Shown: in pieces, positions 1-7,374 of the stretch
Layout of the letters: the number at the start of each line of letters is the position of its first letter
Numbering within the stretch: position 1 is the first letter of the stretch
From: Verrucomicrobiota bacterium
Lineage (GTDB): Bacteria > Verrucomicrobiota > Verrucomicrobiia > Limisphaerales > JACRJY01
Length of the DNA: 40,392 bases
Assembly: GCA_016235585.1 (NCBI GenBank)
Contig: JACRJY010000087.1
Span: forward strand, 1 to 40,392
Reading direction: 5' to 3'
Made by a program: the position numbers and the translations under genes
Notes under the pieces: generated by a model
What the model was told of the DNA's origin: nothing
What the model saw: only the letters and a program-made list of their open reading frames with translations
The model's database searches: none

Positions 1-2
1 GC

Positions 3-788
3 CACATCGAGGAGCCGGGCGCGTATTTCAAGCTGCCGTGGCCGGTCCAGAAGGTGCAGAAGTTCGACAAGCGCCTCCAGAACTTCGAGGACAAGTTCGA
101 GGAAACCCTCACGCAGGACGGCAAGAATCTCCTCGTGAACGTCTATGCCGGCTGGCGCATCAAGGACGCCGCGCTGTTCCGCGAGCGCTTCGACGGCTCG
201 GTCGCGAACGCCGAGCGCAGCCTCGAGGGCCTCGTGCGCGACGCCAAGAACGCCGTCATCGGCCAGCACCGCTTCGGCGATTTCATCTCCACGAATCCGG
301 CGGAGCTGAAGTTCGAGCAGATTGAGGACGAGATGCTCGTGAAAATCAAAGGCCCGGCGCTCGCGAACTACGGCATCGAAGTGCGCTTCCTCGGCATCAA
401 GAAGCTCGGCCTGCCGGAGAGCATCACCGCGAAGGTCTTCGAGCGCATGAAGCAGGAGCGGCAGAAATACGTGCAGGAAATCCAGGGCAAGGCCGAGCGC
501 GAGTCCATCCGCATCCGCAGCGCCGCCGACCGCGAGCGCGCGGAAATCATCGCCAAGGCGCAGGGCGAGGCCACACGCCTGCGCGGCCAGGCCGAGGCCG
601 AGGCGAGCCAGTCGCTGCGCGCGCTGGAGCAGAACCCCGAACTCGCGCTGTTCCTGCTGAAGCTGAACTCGATGGAGGAAGTGCTGAAGGAACGCGCCAC
701 GCTGATTCTCGACCAGCGCACGCCGCCGTTTGATTTGCTGAAGGGTATTTCGCCCGACACGACAAAGCCCGGAGGCGCGAAGCCATGA
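3..788 (+). CDS. hflC: HflC-family SPFH/prohibitin membrane protein, 5' truncated by the window edge
   Basis: The reading frame is open from the first bases, so the N-terminal anchor lies outside the window. The visible 261 residues begin inside the SPFH domain with LPWPVQKVQKFDKR, typical of HflC-like proteins, where incoming membrane-proximal sequence is followed by the band-7 fold. A long charged, Ala/Glu/Arg-rich helix follows (about residues 150-210 of the visible part, around RESIRIRSAADRERAEIIAKA), the usual coiled-coil stalk. In known systems HflC pairs with HflK in a large periplasmic cage that modulates the FtsH protease. The next gene is an HflK-type protein on the same strand, which supports the pairing, although the order here (C before K) is the reverse of E. 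coli. A GTG at 54 is internal and not a credible start. Confidence 0.85.
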   Translation, partial: HIEEPGAYFKLPWPVQKVQKFDKRLQNFEDKFEETLTQDGKNLLVNVYAGWRIKDAALFRERFDGSVANAERSLEGLVRDAKNAVIGQHRFGDFISTNPAELKFEQIEDEMLVKIKGPALANYGIEVRFLGIKKLGLPESITAKVFERMKQERQKYVQEIQGKAERESIRIRSAADRERAEIIAKAQGEATRLRGQAEAEASQSLRALEQNPELALFLLKLNSMEEVLKERATLILDQRTPPFDLLKGISPDTTKPGGAKP

Positions 789-797
789 GAAACACAA

Positions 798-941
798 TGA
801 GACCTCTGCAAAAAGTAGTGGGACAGGCGTCTCGCCTGTCTGGTTGGGCGCACGTTTTGCGGAAACGCCCAGCGATTCGCATGACTCACTGGACAGGCGG
901 GACGCCTGTCCCACTGCTTCAGCACTTTTGCAGAGGTCTCA
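798..941. repeat. 144-bp MITE-like element with terminal inverted repeats
   Basis: The ends are inverted copies: TGAGACCTCTGCAAAA at the left and TTTTGCAGAGGTCTCA at the right. Just inside them lies a second inverted pair built on GTGGGACAGGCGTC. The trinucleotide CAA occurs immediately outside both ends and could be a 3-bp target duplication. The element carries no credible gene. It looks like a non-autonomous mobile or REP-type repeat; a fragment with a similar GGACAGGCGTC core occurs at about 36888. Confidence 0.65.
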
Positions 942-1018
942 CAATGTCACATTTTCCTCTGGAATGTCAGAAGGACATTCGCGGGCTGCAGTCGGCTGAT
1001 GTGATGCGGATGCTCACT

Positions 1019-1158
1019 TCCCCCTCACCCCGGCCCTCTCCCGCCGGGAGAGGGAGAATCGTTCGACCGCACAGGGTAAGTTTCAGAGTGCCTCGATTGC
1101 TCGATCAGCGGCGTGAGTGTCTCCCTCTCCCCTGGGGAGAGGGCCGGGGTGAGGGGGA
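1019..1158. repeat. Intergenic repeat with perfect 24-bp inverted arms
   Basis: The arms at 1019-1042 and 1135-1158 are exact reverse complements; the left one opens TCCCCCTCACCCCGGCC. Each arm also has a small local hairpin (CTCTCCCGCCGGGAGAG on the left, CTCTCCCCTGGGGAGAG on the right). With the 798-941 element it fills the 425-bp gap between hflC and hflK. Related 'ggtgaggg / aggccggatgagg' wording recurs at about 29460-29690, so this is a dispersed family. A transcript through here would form a strong structure and could act as a weak terminator or processing site. Confidence 0.6.
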
Positions 1159-1213
1159 ACGCGACCGTGCGCCGCTACAAGGCTTCAATCCGCGCAAAGT
1201 GATCGGATAAACC

Positions 1214-2323
1214 ATGAGCCACGACCACGACCATCCTCACGACGAGCACGAGCATCGCGCGCAGCCGCCCGCCGCCGACGCTCCGGCGGACGCCGGTTCG
1301 CAGGCGCTCGCCGAGGCGTTGCGCAGCAGCTTCGTCATCGTGAAGTTCATCATGGCGGCGCTGGTCTTCGTGTTCATCGCGTCGGGCGTGTTCACCGTGC
1401 CGCCGCAGAACGTCGCGGTGAAATTGCGCTTCGGCAAACCAGTCGGCACCGGCGACGAGCAGTTGCTCCGGCCCGGTTTGCACTGGTCGTTTCCGTATCC
1501 GGTGGACGAGGTGCGGCAGATTCCCGTCGCGGAAATCCAGACCGTCACGTCCACCGCCGGCTGGTATGCCGTCACGCCCGCGCAGGAGCTGGCCAGGGCC
1601 GAGCCGCCGCCCGGCGAGTCGCTCAACCCCGCCGTGGACGGCTTCACGCTCACCGCCGACGGCAACATCATGCACGTGCGCGCCACGCTGCGGTATCGCA
1701 TCCAGAACGCGGCGGACTACGTTTTCAACTTCGCCTCGGCGACGAACCTCGCGCAGAACGCGCTGAACAACGCGCTGTTCTTCGCCTCGGCGCGCTTTCC
1801 GGTGGACCGCGCGCTGCGCCACGACCGCGCCGGGTTCAAGGAGGCGGTGGAGCAGCAGTTGCGGAAGCTCATCCGCGCGCAGGCGCTCGGCATCAGCGTC
1901 GAGCTGGTGGAAATCACCGCCGTGCCGCCGCGCCAGGTGCGCGACGCCTTCAACGCCGTGACCGAGGCGGAGCAGGACTTGAGCAAGGCCATCAACGCCG
2001 CGCAGGGCTACACGAACCAGCTCCTCACCCGGGCGCAGGGCGAGGCCGCCGCCATCGTCAACGAGGGCCAGTCCGAGCGCGTGCGCCTGCTGCAGACGGT
2101 GCAGGCCGACGCGAAGTCGTTCGCGGAGCAGCTCCCGCTGTATCAGAAAAATCCGAACCTCTTTCAGCAGCGGCGCTTGAACGACACGATGGCGCGCGTG
2201 CTCGCCAACGCGCAGGAGAAGTGGTTCGTGCCCGAACGCGCCGACGGCCAGCCGCGCGAACTGCGGCTGCTGTTGAACCCCGAACCCGTCGCGCCGAAAC
2301 CGGCGGAGAAGCCGACGCCGTGA
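1214..2323 (+). CDS. hflK: HflK-family SPFH/prohibitin protein with His-rich N-terminus
   Basis: 369 residues. The cytoplasmic N-terminus is a His/Asp run (HDHDHPHDEHEH, residues 3-14). One membrane helix follows at about residues 40-62 (VIVKFIMAALVFVFIASGVF), then an SPFH domain (VPPQNVAVKLRFGKP to about residue 250) and a helical stalk with the HflK-like stretch YTNQLLTRAQGEAAAIVNEG. HflK normally forms a mixed cage with HflC around FtsH. A Pro-rich tail ends the protein. The ATG follows a weak GGATAA. The His-rich tail is unusual for HflK; a similar tail begins the metal ATPase encoded 330 bp downstream, so metal binding is an attractive but unproved idea. The SPFH assignment is firm; the HflK rather than generic prohibitin label is slightly less so. 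Confidence 0.83.
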   Translation: MSHDHDHPHDEHEHRAQPPAADAPADAGSQALAEALRSSFVIVKFIMAALVFVFIASGVFTVPPQNVAVKLRFGKPVGTGDEQLLRPGLHWSFPYPVDEVRQIPVAEIQTVTSTAGWYAVTPAQELARAEPPPGESLNPAVDGFTLTADGNIMHVRATLRYRIQNAADYVFNFASATNLAQNALNNALFFASARFPVDRALRHDRAGFKEAVEQQLRKLIRAQALGISVELVEITAVPPRQVRDAFNAVTEAEQDLSKAINAAQGYTNQLLTRAQGEAAAIVNEGQSERVRLLQTVQADAKSFAEQLPLYQKNPNLFQQRRLNDTMARVLANAQEKWFVPERADGQPRELRLLLNPEPVAPKPAEKPTP

Positions 2324-2331
2324 GGTGAGGA

Positions 2332-2646
2332 ATGGAAAAGAGCTTCAAACGAAAAATGCTGACGGTGGCGGCCATTCACTTGCTTACGAGCTTCGTTGTT
2401 TGGTTCCAAGTTAGTTTTATCTATAGAGATCCGATTTCGGATAATTTCGCATTGGCACTCCAGCCTCAATTTTGGCTTCTAAAAAAATCCGGCGGTTTTG
2501 GAATGCTGTGGGAGTTACCAGATTGGCTGTTTGTGTTGCTTTGTTGCATGTCAATTACTCTATGGAGCCTCTGCTTCGGTTGGCTTTACGCCAAGGCCGT
2601 TGACCGGCTCAACCGTTTCCCAATTCTCGGCCACAAACTTTTTTGA
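2332..2646 (+). CDS. Small two-helix membrane protein, unknown function
   Basis: 104 residues, starting ATG 8 bp after hflK. Two hydrophobic segments are visible: about residues 9-29 (TVAAIHLLTSFVVWFQVSFI) and about 60-87 (PDWLFVLLCCMSITLWSLCF), the second with a Cys pair. I do not recognise a family. Base composition is clearly more AT-rich than hflK and the ATPase on either side, and codon use differs (many TTT, ATT, AAA), which suggests separate acquisition. The stop is only 4 bp before the ATPase start, so it is probably co-transcribed with it. Confidence 0.6.
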   Translation: MEKSFKRKMLTVAAIHLLTSFVVWFQVSFIYRDPISDNFALALQPQFWLLKKSGGFGMLWELPDWLFVLLCCMSITLWSLCFGWLYAKAVDRLNRFPILGHKLF

Positions 2647-2650
2647 TCCC

Positions 2651-4711
2651 ATGCAAGTTACCTCGTTAATCAGCCGCGAAGACCACGACCACGAGCATCA
2701 CCATCATCACGATGGTGATGACTGCGCCAGTTGCGGCCACGACCACGAGCACACGAACGTCCGCCTCTCGCAGACCGTCGCGGGGCTGATCTTCGTCGTC
2801 AACGCCTTCATCGTGGACTGGCTGTTCGACAACGGCTCCGCCGTCGCCGGGGCCAGCGCGCTGATTGGCGCGGTCATCCTCGGCGCGCCGATTGTCTGGA
2901 CGTCCATCAAGGATTTGCGGCGCGGCATCTTGAGCATCAACGAACTCGTCGGCATCGCCGTGCTCGCGTCGTTCGCGTCGGGCGACTACAAGACCGCGGG
3001 CGTCGTCGCGTTCTTCATGCTCGTCGGCGAAATCATTGAGACCCGCACGGCAGAAGGCGCGCGGGCGAGCATCGAGTCCTTGATCAAGCTGACGCCGACG
3101 AAGGCCCGTCGCATCAAGTCTCATTCGTCCCAAGGGACCGATAGGACGGATGGGGCGGAAGAAGAAGTTCCCGTGAGCGAGTTGAAAATCGGCGATGTGA
3201 TTCGCATCCGCCCCGGCGACAACGTCGCCGCTGACGGCGTGATCCTCACGGGACAAGGCTCGTTCAACCAGGCGAACATCACCGGCGAATCGCTGCCCGT
3301 GGACAAACGGCCCGGTGACGAGGTTTTCGCCGGCACGCAAAACCTGACCGGCGCGCTCGAAGTGCGCGTCACGCGCGCGGGCCACGACACCACGCTCGGC
3401 AAGGTGCGCGACCTCATCCTCGCCGCCGAGAAGACGAAGCTCCCGATCATGAAGATCGTGGATCAATACATGGGCTATTACACGCCGCTGGTGCTGGTGA
3501 TCGCCGCGCTGGTCTGGGCGTTCACGAAAGACTTGAACAACGTCATCGCCGTGCTGGTTGTGGCCTGCCCGTGCGCGTTCATCCTCGCCACGCCGACGGC
3601 AATGGTCGCCGCGCTCTCCGCCGCCGCGCGCCTCGGCATCCTGATTAAAAACGTCGCCGACATCGAGGCCGCCGCGCGAATCAACGCCTTCATCTTCGAC
3701 AAAACCGGCACGCTCACGACCGGCAAACTCGCCGTGAGCCGCCTCGCACCGCTGGGCGAGACGAAGCCCGCCGAGCTGCTGCTGCTCGCCGCGTCAGCGG
3801 AAAAATACAGCAACCATCCCACCGCCAAGGCGCTCGCGGAACTCGCCGCCGAGGCCGGCGTGCCGCTCGCCGAGCCGCAGAATTTTTCCGAGACCGCCGG
3901 GCGCGGCATCAAGGCCGACGTGAACGGCGCGGCCATTCTTGTTGGCCGCGCGCAGTGGCTCAAAGACAACGGCGTGTCGGAGGATTTCCTAAAGTCCGTG
4001 GATTTGAATGAAACGGAGGGCTTCAGCCTCGTGTTCGTCGCGCAGAACGGGCGCTGCATCGGCTGGGTTGGGATGCAGGACAAAACCCGCGCCGAGGCGA
4101 AGGACGCGCTCGCGGAGCTGAAGGCGTGCGGTGTGCGGCGCATCGCGATGGTGAGCGGCGACCGCCAGCCCGTGGCCAGCCGCGTCGCCGCCGAGATCGG
4201 CTGCGCGGAGGCGGCGGGCGACTGTCTGCCGCAGAACAAGGTCGAGTTCGTCCGCGCGATGAAGGCGAAGGGCTACCGCGTCGCGGTCGTCGGCGACGGC
4301 GTGAACGACGCCCCGGCGCTCGCGGCGGGCGACCTCGGCATCGCGATGGGCGCGGCGGGCAGCGAGGTGGCGATTCACAGCGCGACGATTGCGTTGATGA
4401 ACAACGACCTTCGCCGGCTGCCGTTCCTCGTGAAGCTCTCGCGCGGCACGCGCGCGGTCATCAACCAGAATTTTCTCTTCGGCGTGTTCTTCATCCTCGG
4501 CGGGCTGGCGCTGGCGGCGTTCGGCTACCTGCACCCCATCGTGGCCGCGCTGATGCACAACGTCGGCTCGCTGCTCGTCGTGTTCAACAGCGCGCGGCTC
4601 GTGCGCATGGGCGAGGAACTGGAGCATTACCGGCCGGAAGCGGTGGAACCAAAGTCGGGCGCTGGCTCGCGGCATGAATCAACCGGCCAACTCGCGCCGA
4701 AAGTGGCGTGA
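2651..4711 (+). CDS. P1B-type heavy-metal-translocating ATPase
   Basis: 686 residues from the ATG at 2651; this start begins MQVTSLISRE and avoids overlap with the preceding gene. A His/Asp/Cys-rich leader (residues 11-34, including five consecutive His and CASCGHDHEH) replaces the usual CxxC ferredoxin-like metal domain. Then come membrane helices, the actuator motif TGES (211-214), the ion-pathway CPC (306-308), the phosphorylation motif DKTGTLT (D350), the SNHP motif of P1B ATPases, GDGVNDAP in the hinge, and a last helix with HNVGSLLVVFNSARL. The protein exports a soft metal; CPC plus a His-rich leader points to Zn/Cd/Co or Cu, which I cannot resolve. A Ser/Asp/Gly insert at about residues 157-170 seems to be repeat-derived (see findings). 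Confidence 0.9.
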   Translation: MQVTSLISREDHDHEHHHHHDGDDCASCGHDHEHTNVRLSQTVAGLIFVVNAFIVDWLFDNGSAVAGASALIGAVILGAPIVWTSIKDLRRGILSINELVGIAVLASFASGDYKTAGVVAFFMLVGEIIETRTAEGARASIESLIKLTPTKARRIKSHSSQGTDRTDGAEEEVPVSELKIGDVIRIRPGDNVAADGVILTGQGSFNQANITGESLPVDKRPGDEVFAGTQNLTGALEVRVTRAGHDTTLGKVRDLILAAEKTKLPIMKIVDQYMGYYTPLVLVIAALVWAFTKDLNNVIAVLVVACPCAFILATPTAMVAALSAAARLGILIKNVADIEAAARINAFIFDKTGTLTTGKLAVSRLAPLGETKPAELLLLAASAEKYSNHPTAKALAELAAEAGVPLAEPQNFSETAGRGIKADVNGAAILVGRAQWLKDNGVSEDFLKSVDLNETEGFSLVFVAQNGRCIGWVGMQDKTRAEAKDALAELKACGVRRIAMVSGDRQPVASRVAAEIGCAEAAGDCLPQNKVEFVRAMKAKGYRVAVVGDGVNDAPALAAGDLGIAMGAAGSEVAIHSATIALMNNDLRRLPFLVKLSRGTRAVINQNFLFGVFFILGGLALAAFGYLHPIVAALMHNVGSLLVVFNSARLVRMGEELEHYRPEAVEPKSGAGSRHESTGQLAPKVA

Positions 4712-4754
4712 CATAGTTCGGCGAACAGCAATTTTCAGTGGCGGCACGGCAGAC

Positions 4755-4784
4755 TGTTACACATCGTCCGTGGACACATCATCT
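4755..4784 (+). promoter_or_regulatory. Putative controller-protein box upstream of the XRE-endonuclease operon
   Basis: Two ACACATC half-sites lie at 4759-4765 and 4774-4780, 15 bp apart. The longer word ACACATCGTCC (4759-4769) is repeated exactly at 6937-6947, over the start of the methyltransferase gene. Paired sites in front of both arms of a restriction-modification locus with a small XRE protein match the known C-box arrangement. No binding data; no clear -35/-10 was assigned. Confidence 0.45.
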
Positions 4785-4807
4785 TCAAAGCGGCTTAACT
4801 TCCGCCC

Positions 4808-5059
4808 GTGTCACAGCGGCAATCCATCCTCAAAAGTTTCGGCCAGCTTATTGTCGGGCGACGGAAAATCTTGGGCATTTCCCAAGAGGAACTGGCCTAT
4901 CGCTCGGACTTGGATCGAACTTATGTGTCGGGTCTGGAGCGCGGCGTCCGCAATCCATCTCTGACCGCCATCGTCAAGGTCGCCCAAGGCTTGGGCATCA
5001 CCACTGACAAACTGCTCAAAGGCCTTGAGTCACGAAGCCAGAGCCGGAGGGCGAAATGA
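4808..5059 (+). CDS. XRE/Cro-C1-type HTH controller of the restriction-modification locus
   Basis: 83 residues starting at GTG. Nearly the whole protein is one HTH_3 domain: FGQLIVGRRKILGISQEELA, then a recognition segment around SDLDRTYVSGLERGVRNPSL (about residues 31-50), then VAQGLGITTDKLLKGL. This is the size and form of C proteins, which activate their own gene and the endonuclease gene with a delay while limiting the methyltransferase. Its stop overlaps the endonuclease ATG (ATGA), indicating translational coupling. Direct evidence is the HTH; the C-protein role is inferred from context and the shared operator-like words. Confidence 0.85.
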   Translation: MSQRQSILKSFGQLIVGRRKILGISQEELAYRSDLDRTYVSGLERGVRNPSLTAIVKVAQGLGITTDKLLKGLESRSQSRRAK

Positions 5060-5766
5060 GCAGGCCCAAGCGCGGCAGTTTGCAGGGAAAAGTCTGGGCG
5101 GTCTTGGAGGACAAGCAGTGGCATTGCCGCAGCCATGAATACAAACGCATTCCGAGCGGGCAGCTTGCCGGCAGCGGTGGCATTCAAGGTTTGCAGCGCG
5201 GCACCCAGGAGAGGCGTGGACTGAAAATTGAATCCAAGACCGACCTCTGCGAAGTGTGCAGGCGTAAAACGCGCTGGGACAGGTGGACGGGTGATTTTCA
5301 AACGGCGAACGCGCCCGCCGGAATTCCAGCCGCCTTGCAGCAAAAGATTCTCGCCCATTTCGGAAGCACGGACGTGATTGAGCAGCGTGAGCGCCCGACC
5401 CATGAACTGGTGATTGATCACCGGTTCCCGATGATCCGCTGGGGTGCGACCGAGTTGAAGCTTTCAGTGGAAATGTCCGAAGCGGAGATTGAATCCAAAT
5501 TCCAACTGCTCAAGTTTGACGCCGGTGGAAACCACAATCTGCTCAAGAGCCGCGCCTGCGAGGTGTGCTTCAAGACTGGCCAGCGCGGGACGCCGTTTGG
5601 AATTAGATTCTTCCATGCCGGCGGCGCAAGCTGGCCGGAAGGAATCCCACCCTTCGGCCCGGAATCCGAAAAAGGCTGCGCTGGCTGCGGTTGGTATGAT
5701 TTCGCGGGATGGCGTGCCGCGCTGAACCTCAAACTTTCTTCTCCAGCAGCTTCCAATCGGAGTTAG
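5056..5766 (+). CDS. Probable type II restriction endonuclease, HNH (Zn-ribbon) nuclease
   Basis: 236 residues. The N-terminus (about 9-57) looks like a winged helix (GKVWAVLEDKQWHCRSHEY). The nuclease part has the canonical order of HNH enzymes: CxxC at 65/68 (LCEVCRRK), catalytic DH at 121-122 (ELVIDHRFPMIRWG), Asn/His at 159-161 (GNHNLLKSRACEVC) and CxxC at 168/171. A further CxxC lies at 208/211 near the C-terminus. Known HNH enzymes use such Cys pairs to hold zinc and the H/N residues to bind the catalytic metal. It sits between an XRE controller and a cytosine methyltransferase, so the restriction role is well supported by context; the recognition sequence cannot be read. The gene overlaps the convergent methyltransferase gene by 38 bp. 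Confidence 0.78.
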   Translation: MSRPKRGSLQGKVWAVLEDKQWHCRSHEYKRIPSGQLAGSGGIQGLQRGTQERRGLKIESKTDLCEVCRRKTRWDRWTGDFQTANAPAGIPAALQQKILAHFGSTDVIEQRERPTHELVIDHRFPMIRWGATELKLSVEMSEAEIESKFQLLKFDAGGNHNLLKSRACEVCFKTGQRGTPFGIRFFHAGGASWPEGIPPFGPESEKGCAGCGWYDFAGWRAALNLKLSSPAASNRS

Positions 5767-6949
5767 TCATGCACGGGTCGGCGGCGTTGTCAGCGATGGC
5801 GCGGAGTGATGGATACAGGGCTTTGCCGATGACTTCCGCGAGGCGGGGCGGGACGGCGTTGCCAATCTGCCACATCGCTTTCTTCATCGAGCCGCAGAAA
5901 ATGAAATCATCGGGGAAGGTTTGCAGTCGTGCCATCTCACGGGCGGATAGAACGCGGTTTAAGTGCGGATGGACGTGTGTGCCGCCGTGGTTTTCCTTGA
6001 TCGTCATGCTCGGCAGGCCGGGATACTGACGTTTCCAAGCATCGAAAAAAGTTTCGTAGAGCGAGCCGCCCGGCGGAACCTTGGCCAGGCGCGCCTCCAT
6101 CGCTTTTGAGTGCTTCGTCCACTCGTGGTTGATTTCGGGAATGCGCTCGTCGGCGGGCAGGCCGCGCAGGCCGGCTTCAATTGGCTGGTAATTCCCTGGC
6201 GCAAGCTGCGGCTGCGGATAAGGGTTGAAGCGGCCAAAACGGTTCGCGATGAAAATCGCACGCGGCCTCAACTGTGGAATTCCGTAGTCCGCCGATTCCA
6301 AGATGGCAACCGACACCGTTGGGTAACCCGCCTCGGCGAATGCCGCAAGGATGTCCCGATAAAACGCTCCGCCCGCCAGGGTCAGGATGCCGGGCACATT
6401 TTCCATCACCACATACCACGGCTGCACGGCCTTGACGACGCGCATGAACTCGCGGAACAACTGGTTGCGCTCGTCCTCCGGCCGGCGGAATCCCGCCACG
6501 GAAAACCCCTGGCACGGCGGCCCGCCGGAAACGAGATGAATTTCCCCCATGTCTGCAAGTGCAGTTTTCGGGTCAAAGTCCTGAATCGGCCCACGATGGA
6601 GTTCGCACAGAGGAAAATTCCGATGATGAGTGTCGCAGGCGATGTCCACGATTTCCACGGCGGCGCGGGGGGTGTAGCCGGCGCGTGAAAGGCCGCAAGT
6701 CATTCCTCCCGCGCCGCAAAACAGATCAATGAACTGAAAACCGTTGGGCTTTGGGATTCTTTCGCTAAATTCGACAAACACTCTGGCCGTGTCGAAATCG
6801 CTGCTTTCCAGCTTCCGGCGGACATTTTCGTAACGTCCAAGCCGGGGTTTCTTAAGCCGGGCATTCCGGGTGGACGGGACATCAATCAATAAGTTCTGCG
6901 CTGGCGGTTCGCTCAACATAGGCCGAACCATGTGTGACACATCGTCCAC
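5729..6949 (-). CDS. DNA (cytosine-5)-methyltransferase
   Basis: 406 residues from ATG at 6949; ATG 6931 (MVRPML) is an equally good start. The C5-MTase motifs appear in order: I, FIDLFCGAGG (73-82); IV, GGPPCQGFS with catalytic Cys146; VI, ENVPGI (183-188); VIII, QLRPR (226-230); a target-recognition region; and X, IGNAVPPRLAEVIGKAL near the C-terminus. It transfers a methyl group from SAM to cytosine C5 and protects host DNA from the neighbouring nuclease. About 70 residues precede motif I, more than in minimal family members. Convergent with, and overlapping, the endonuclease gene. The putative controller box covers both candidate starts, so the controller could directly repress it. Confidence 0.95.
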   Translation of the reverse strand: MDDVSHMVRPMLSEPPAQNLLIDVPSTRNARLKKPRLGRYENVRRKLESSDFDTARVFVEFSERIPKPNGFQFIDLFCGAGGMTCGLSRAGYTPRAAVEIVDIACDTHHRNFPLCELHRGPIQDFDPKTALADMGEIHLVSGGPPCQGFSVAGFRRPEDERNQLFREFMRVVKAVQPWYVVMENVPGILTLAGGAFYRDILAAFAEAGYPTVSVAILESADYGIPQLRPRAIFIANRFGRFNPYPQPQLAPGNYQPIEAGLRGLPADERIPEINHEWTKHSKAMEARLAKVPPGGSLYETFFDAWKRQYPGLPSMTIKENHGGTHVHPHLNRVLSAREMARLQTFPDDFIFCGSMKKAMWQIGNAVPPRLAEVIGKALYPSLRAIADNAADPCMTNSDWKLLEKKV

Positions 6950-6950
6950 G
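6931..6950 (-). promoter_or_regulatory. Putative controller box over the methyltransferase start
   Basis: TGTGTGACACA (6931-6941) is palindromic around its central base, and ACACATCGTCC at 6937-6947 exactly repeats the word found upstream of the controller gene. It overlaps the ATG at 6949 and touches the alternative ATG at 6931, a position expected for repression. Confidence 0.4.
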
Positions 6951-7073
6951 ACTGGGCAAGAAGTTTTCCGCTCGGCTTCCCGCGTGTTTCTGCTTGGGCG
7001 GGATTTGAAGCGTCCGGGCAGTTCAGGCGTGTAGCAGCTTGCTGGCTTTTAGGAACCGGGTTAGACTCCGCAC

Positions 7074-7355
7074 ATGATTCCAGAGTGGAAATTCGCTGAC
7101 GCCCGGATGCCGACGGGCACGGAACAGAAAAACCTCGCGCGGCTGATGTATGTCGCCTTTCTCGATTTGCGGATACTTTCACGCGAAGGCCGCTCGCAGC
7201 AGGCCAAGGATTTGGCAGAGGCGTTCCATAACATTCCGCTGCTCATGCACACGCCGGGTTTCAGCTTCACGGCGTCCCGGGATTTTCTTGGGAACTATCA
7301 GCACAAATACGAAGGCCAGTTGCGCTTCGACTATTTGCAGAGTGGGAGAAGTTAA
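7074..7355 (+). CDS. Conserved-looking small protein, unknown function
   Basis: 93 residues starting ATG; no signal peptide or membrane helix. The sequence is mixed helical (TGTEQKNLARLMYVAFLDLR, then QAKDLAEAFHNIPLLMHTPG) and looks like a genuine soluble protein by composition. I do not recognise the family. It is divergent from the methyltransferase (about 125 bp between starts) and ends 19 bp before the ABC ATPase start, so it may be transcribed with the transporter genes or be an accessory of the restriction locus; the sequence does not decide. Confidence 0.6.
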   Translation: MIPEWKFADARMPTGTEQKNLARLMYVAFLDLRILSREGRSQQAKDLAEAFHNIPLLMHTPGFSFTASRDFLGNYQHKYEGQLRFDYLQSGRS

Positions 7356-7374
7356 ACGGCAATTCACCCGCGCC

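Noticed and set aside
2498..2650. Longer N-terminus for the metal ATPase from an upstream in-frame start
   Set aside because: It would overlap the small membrane protein gene in another frame and adds Cys/Ser-rich non-conserved sequence; ATG 2651 begins the His-rich leader.
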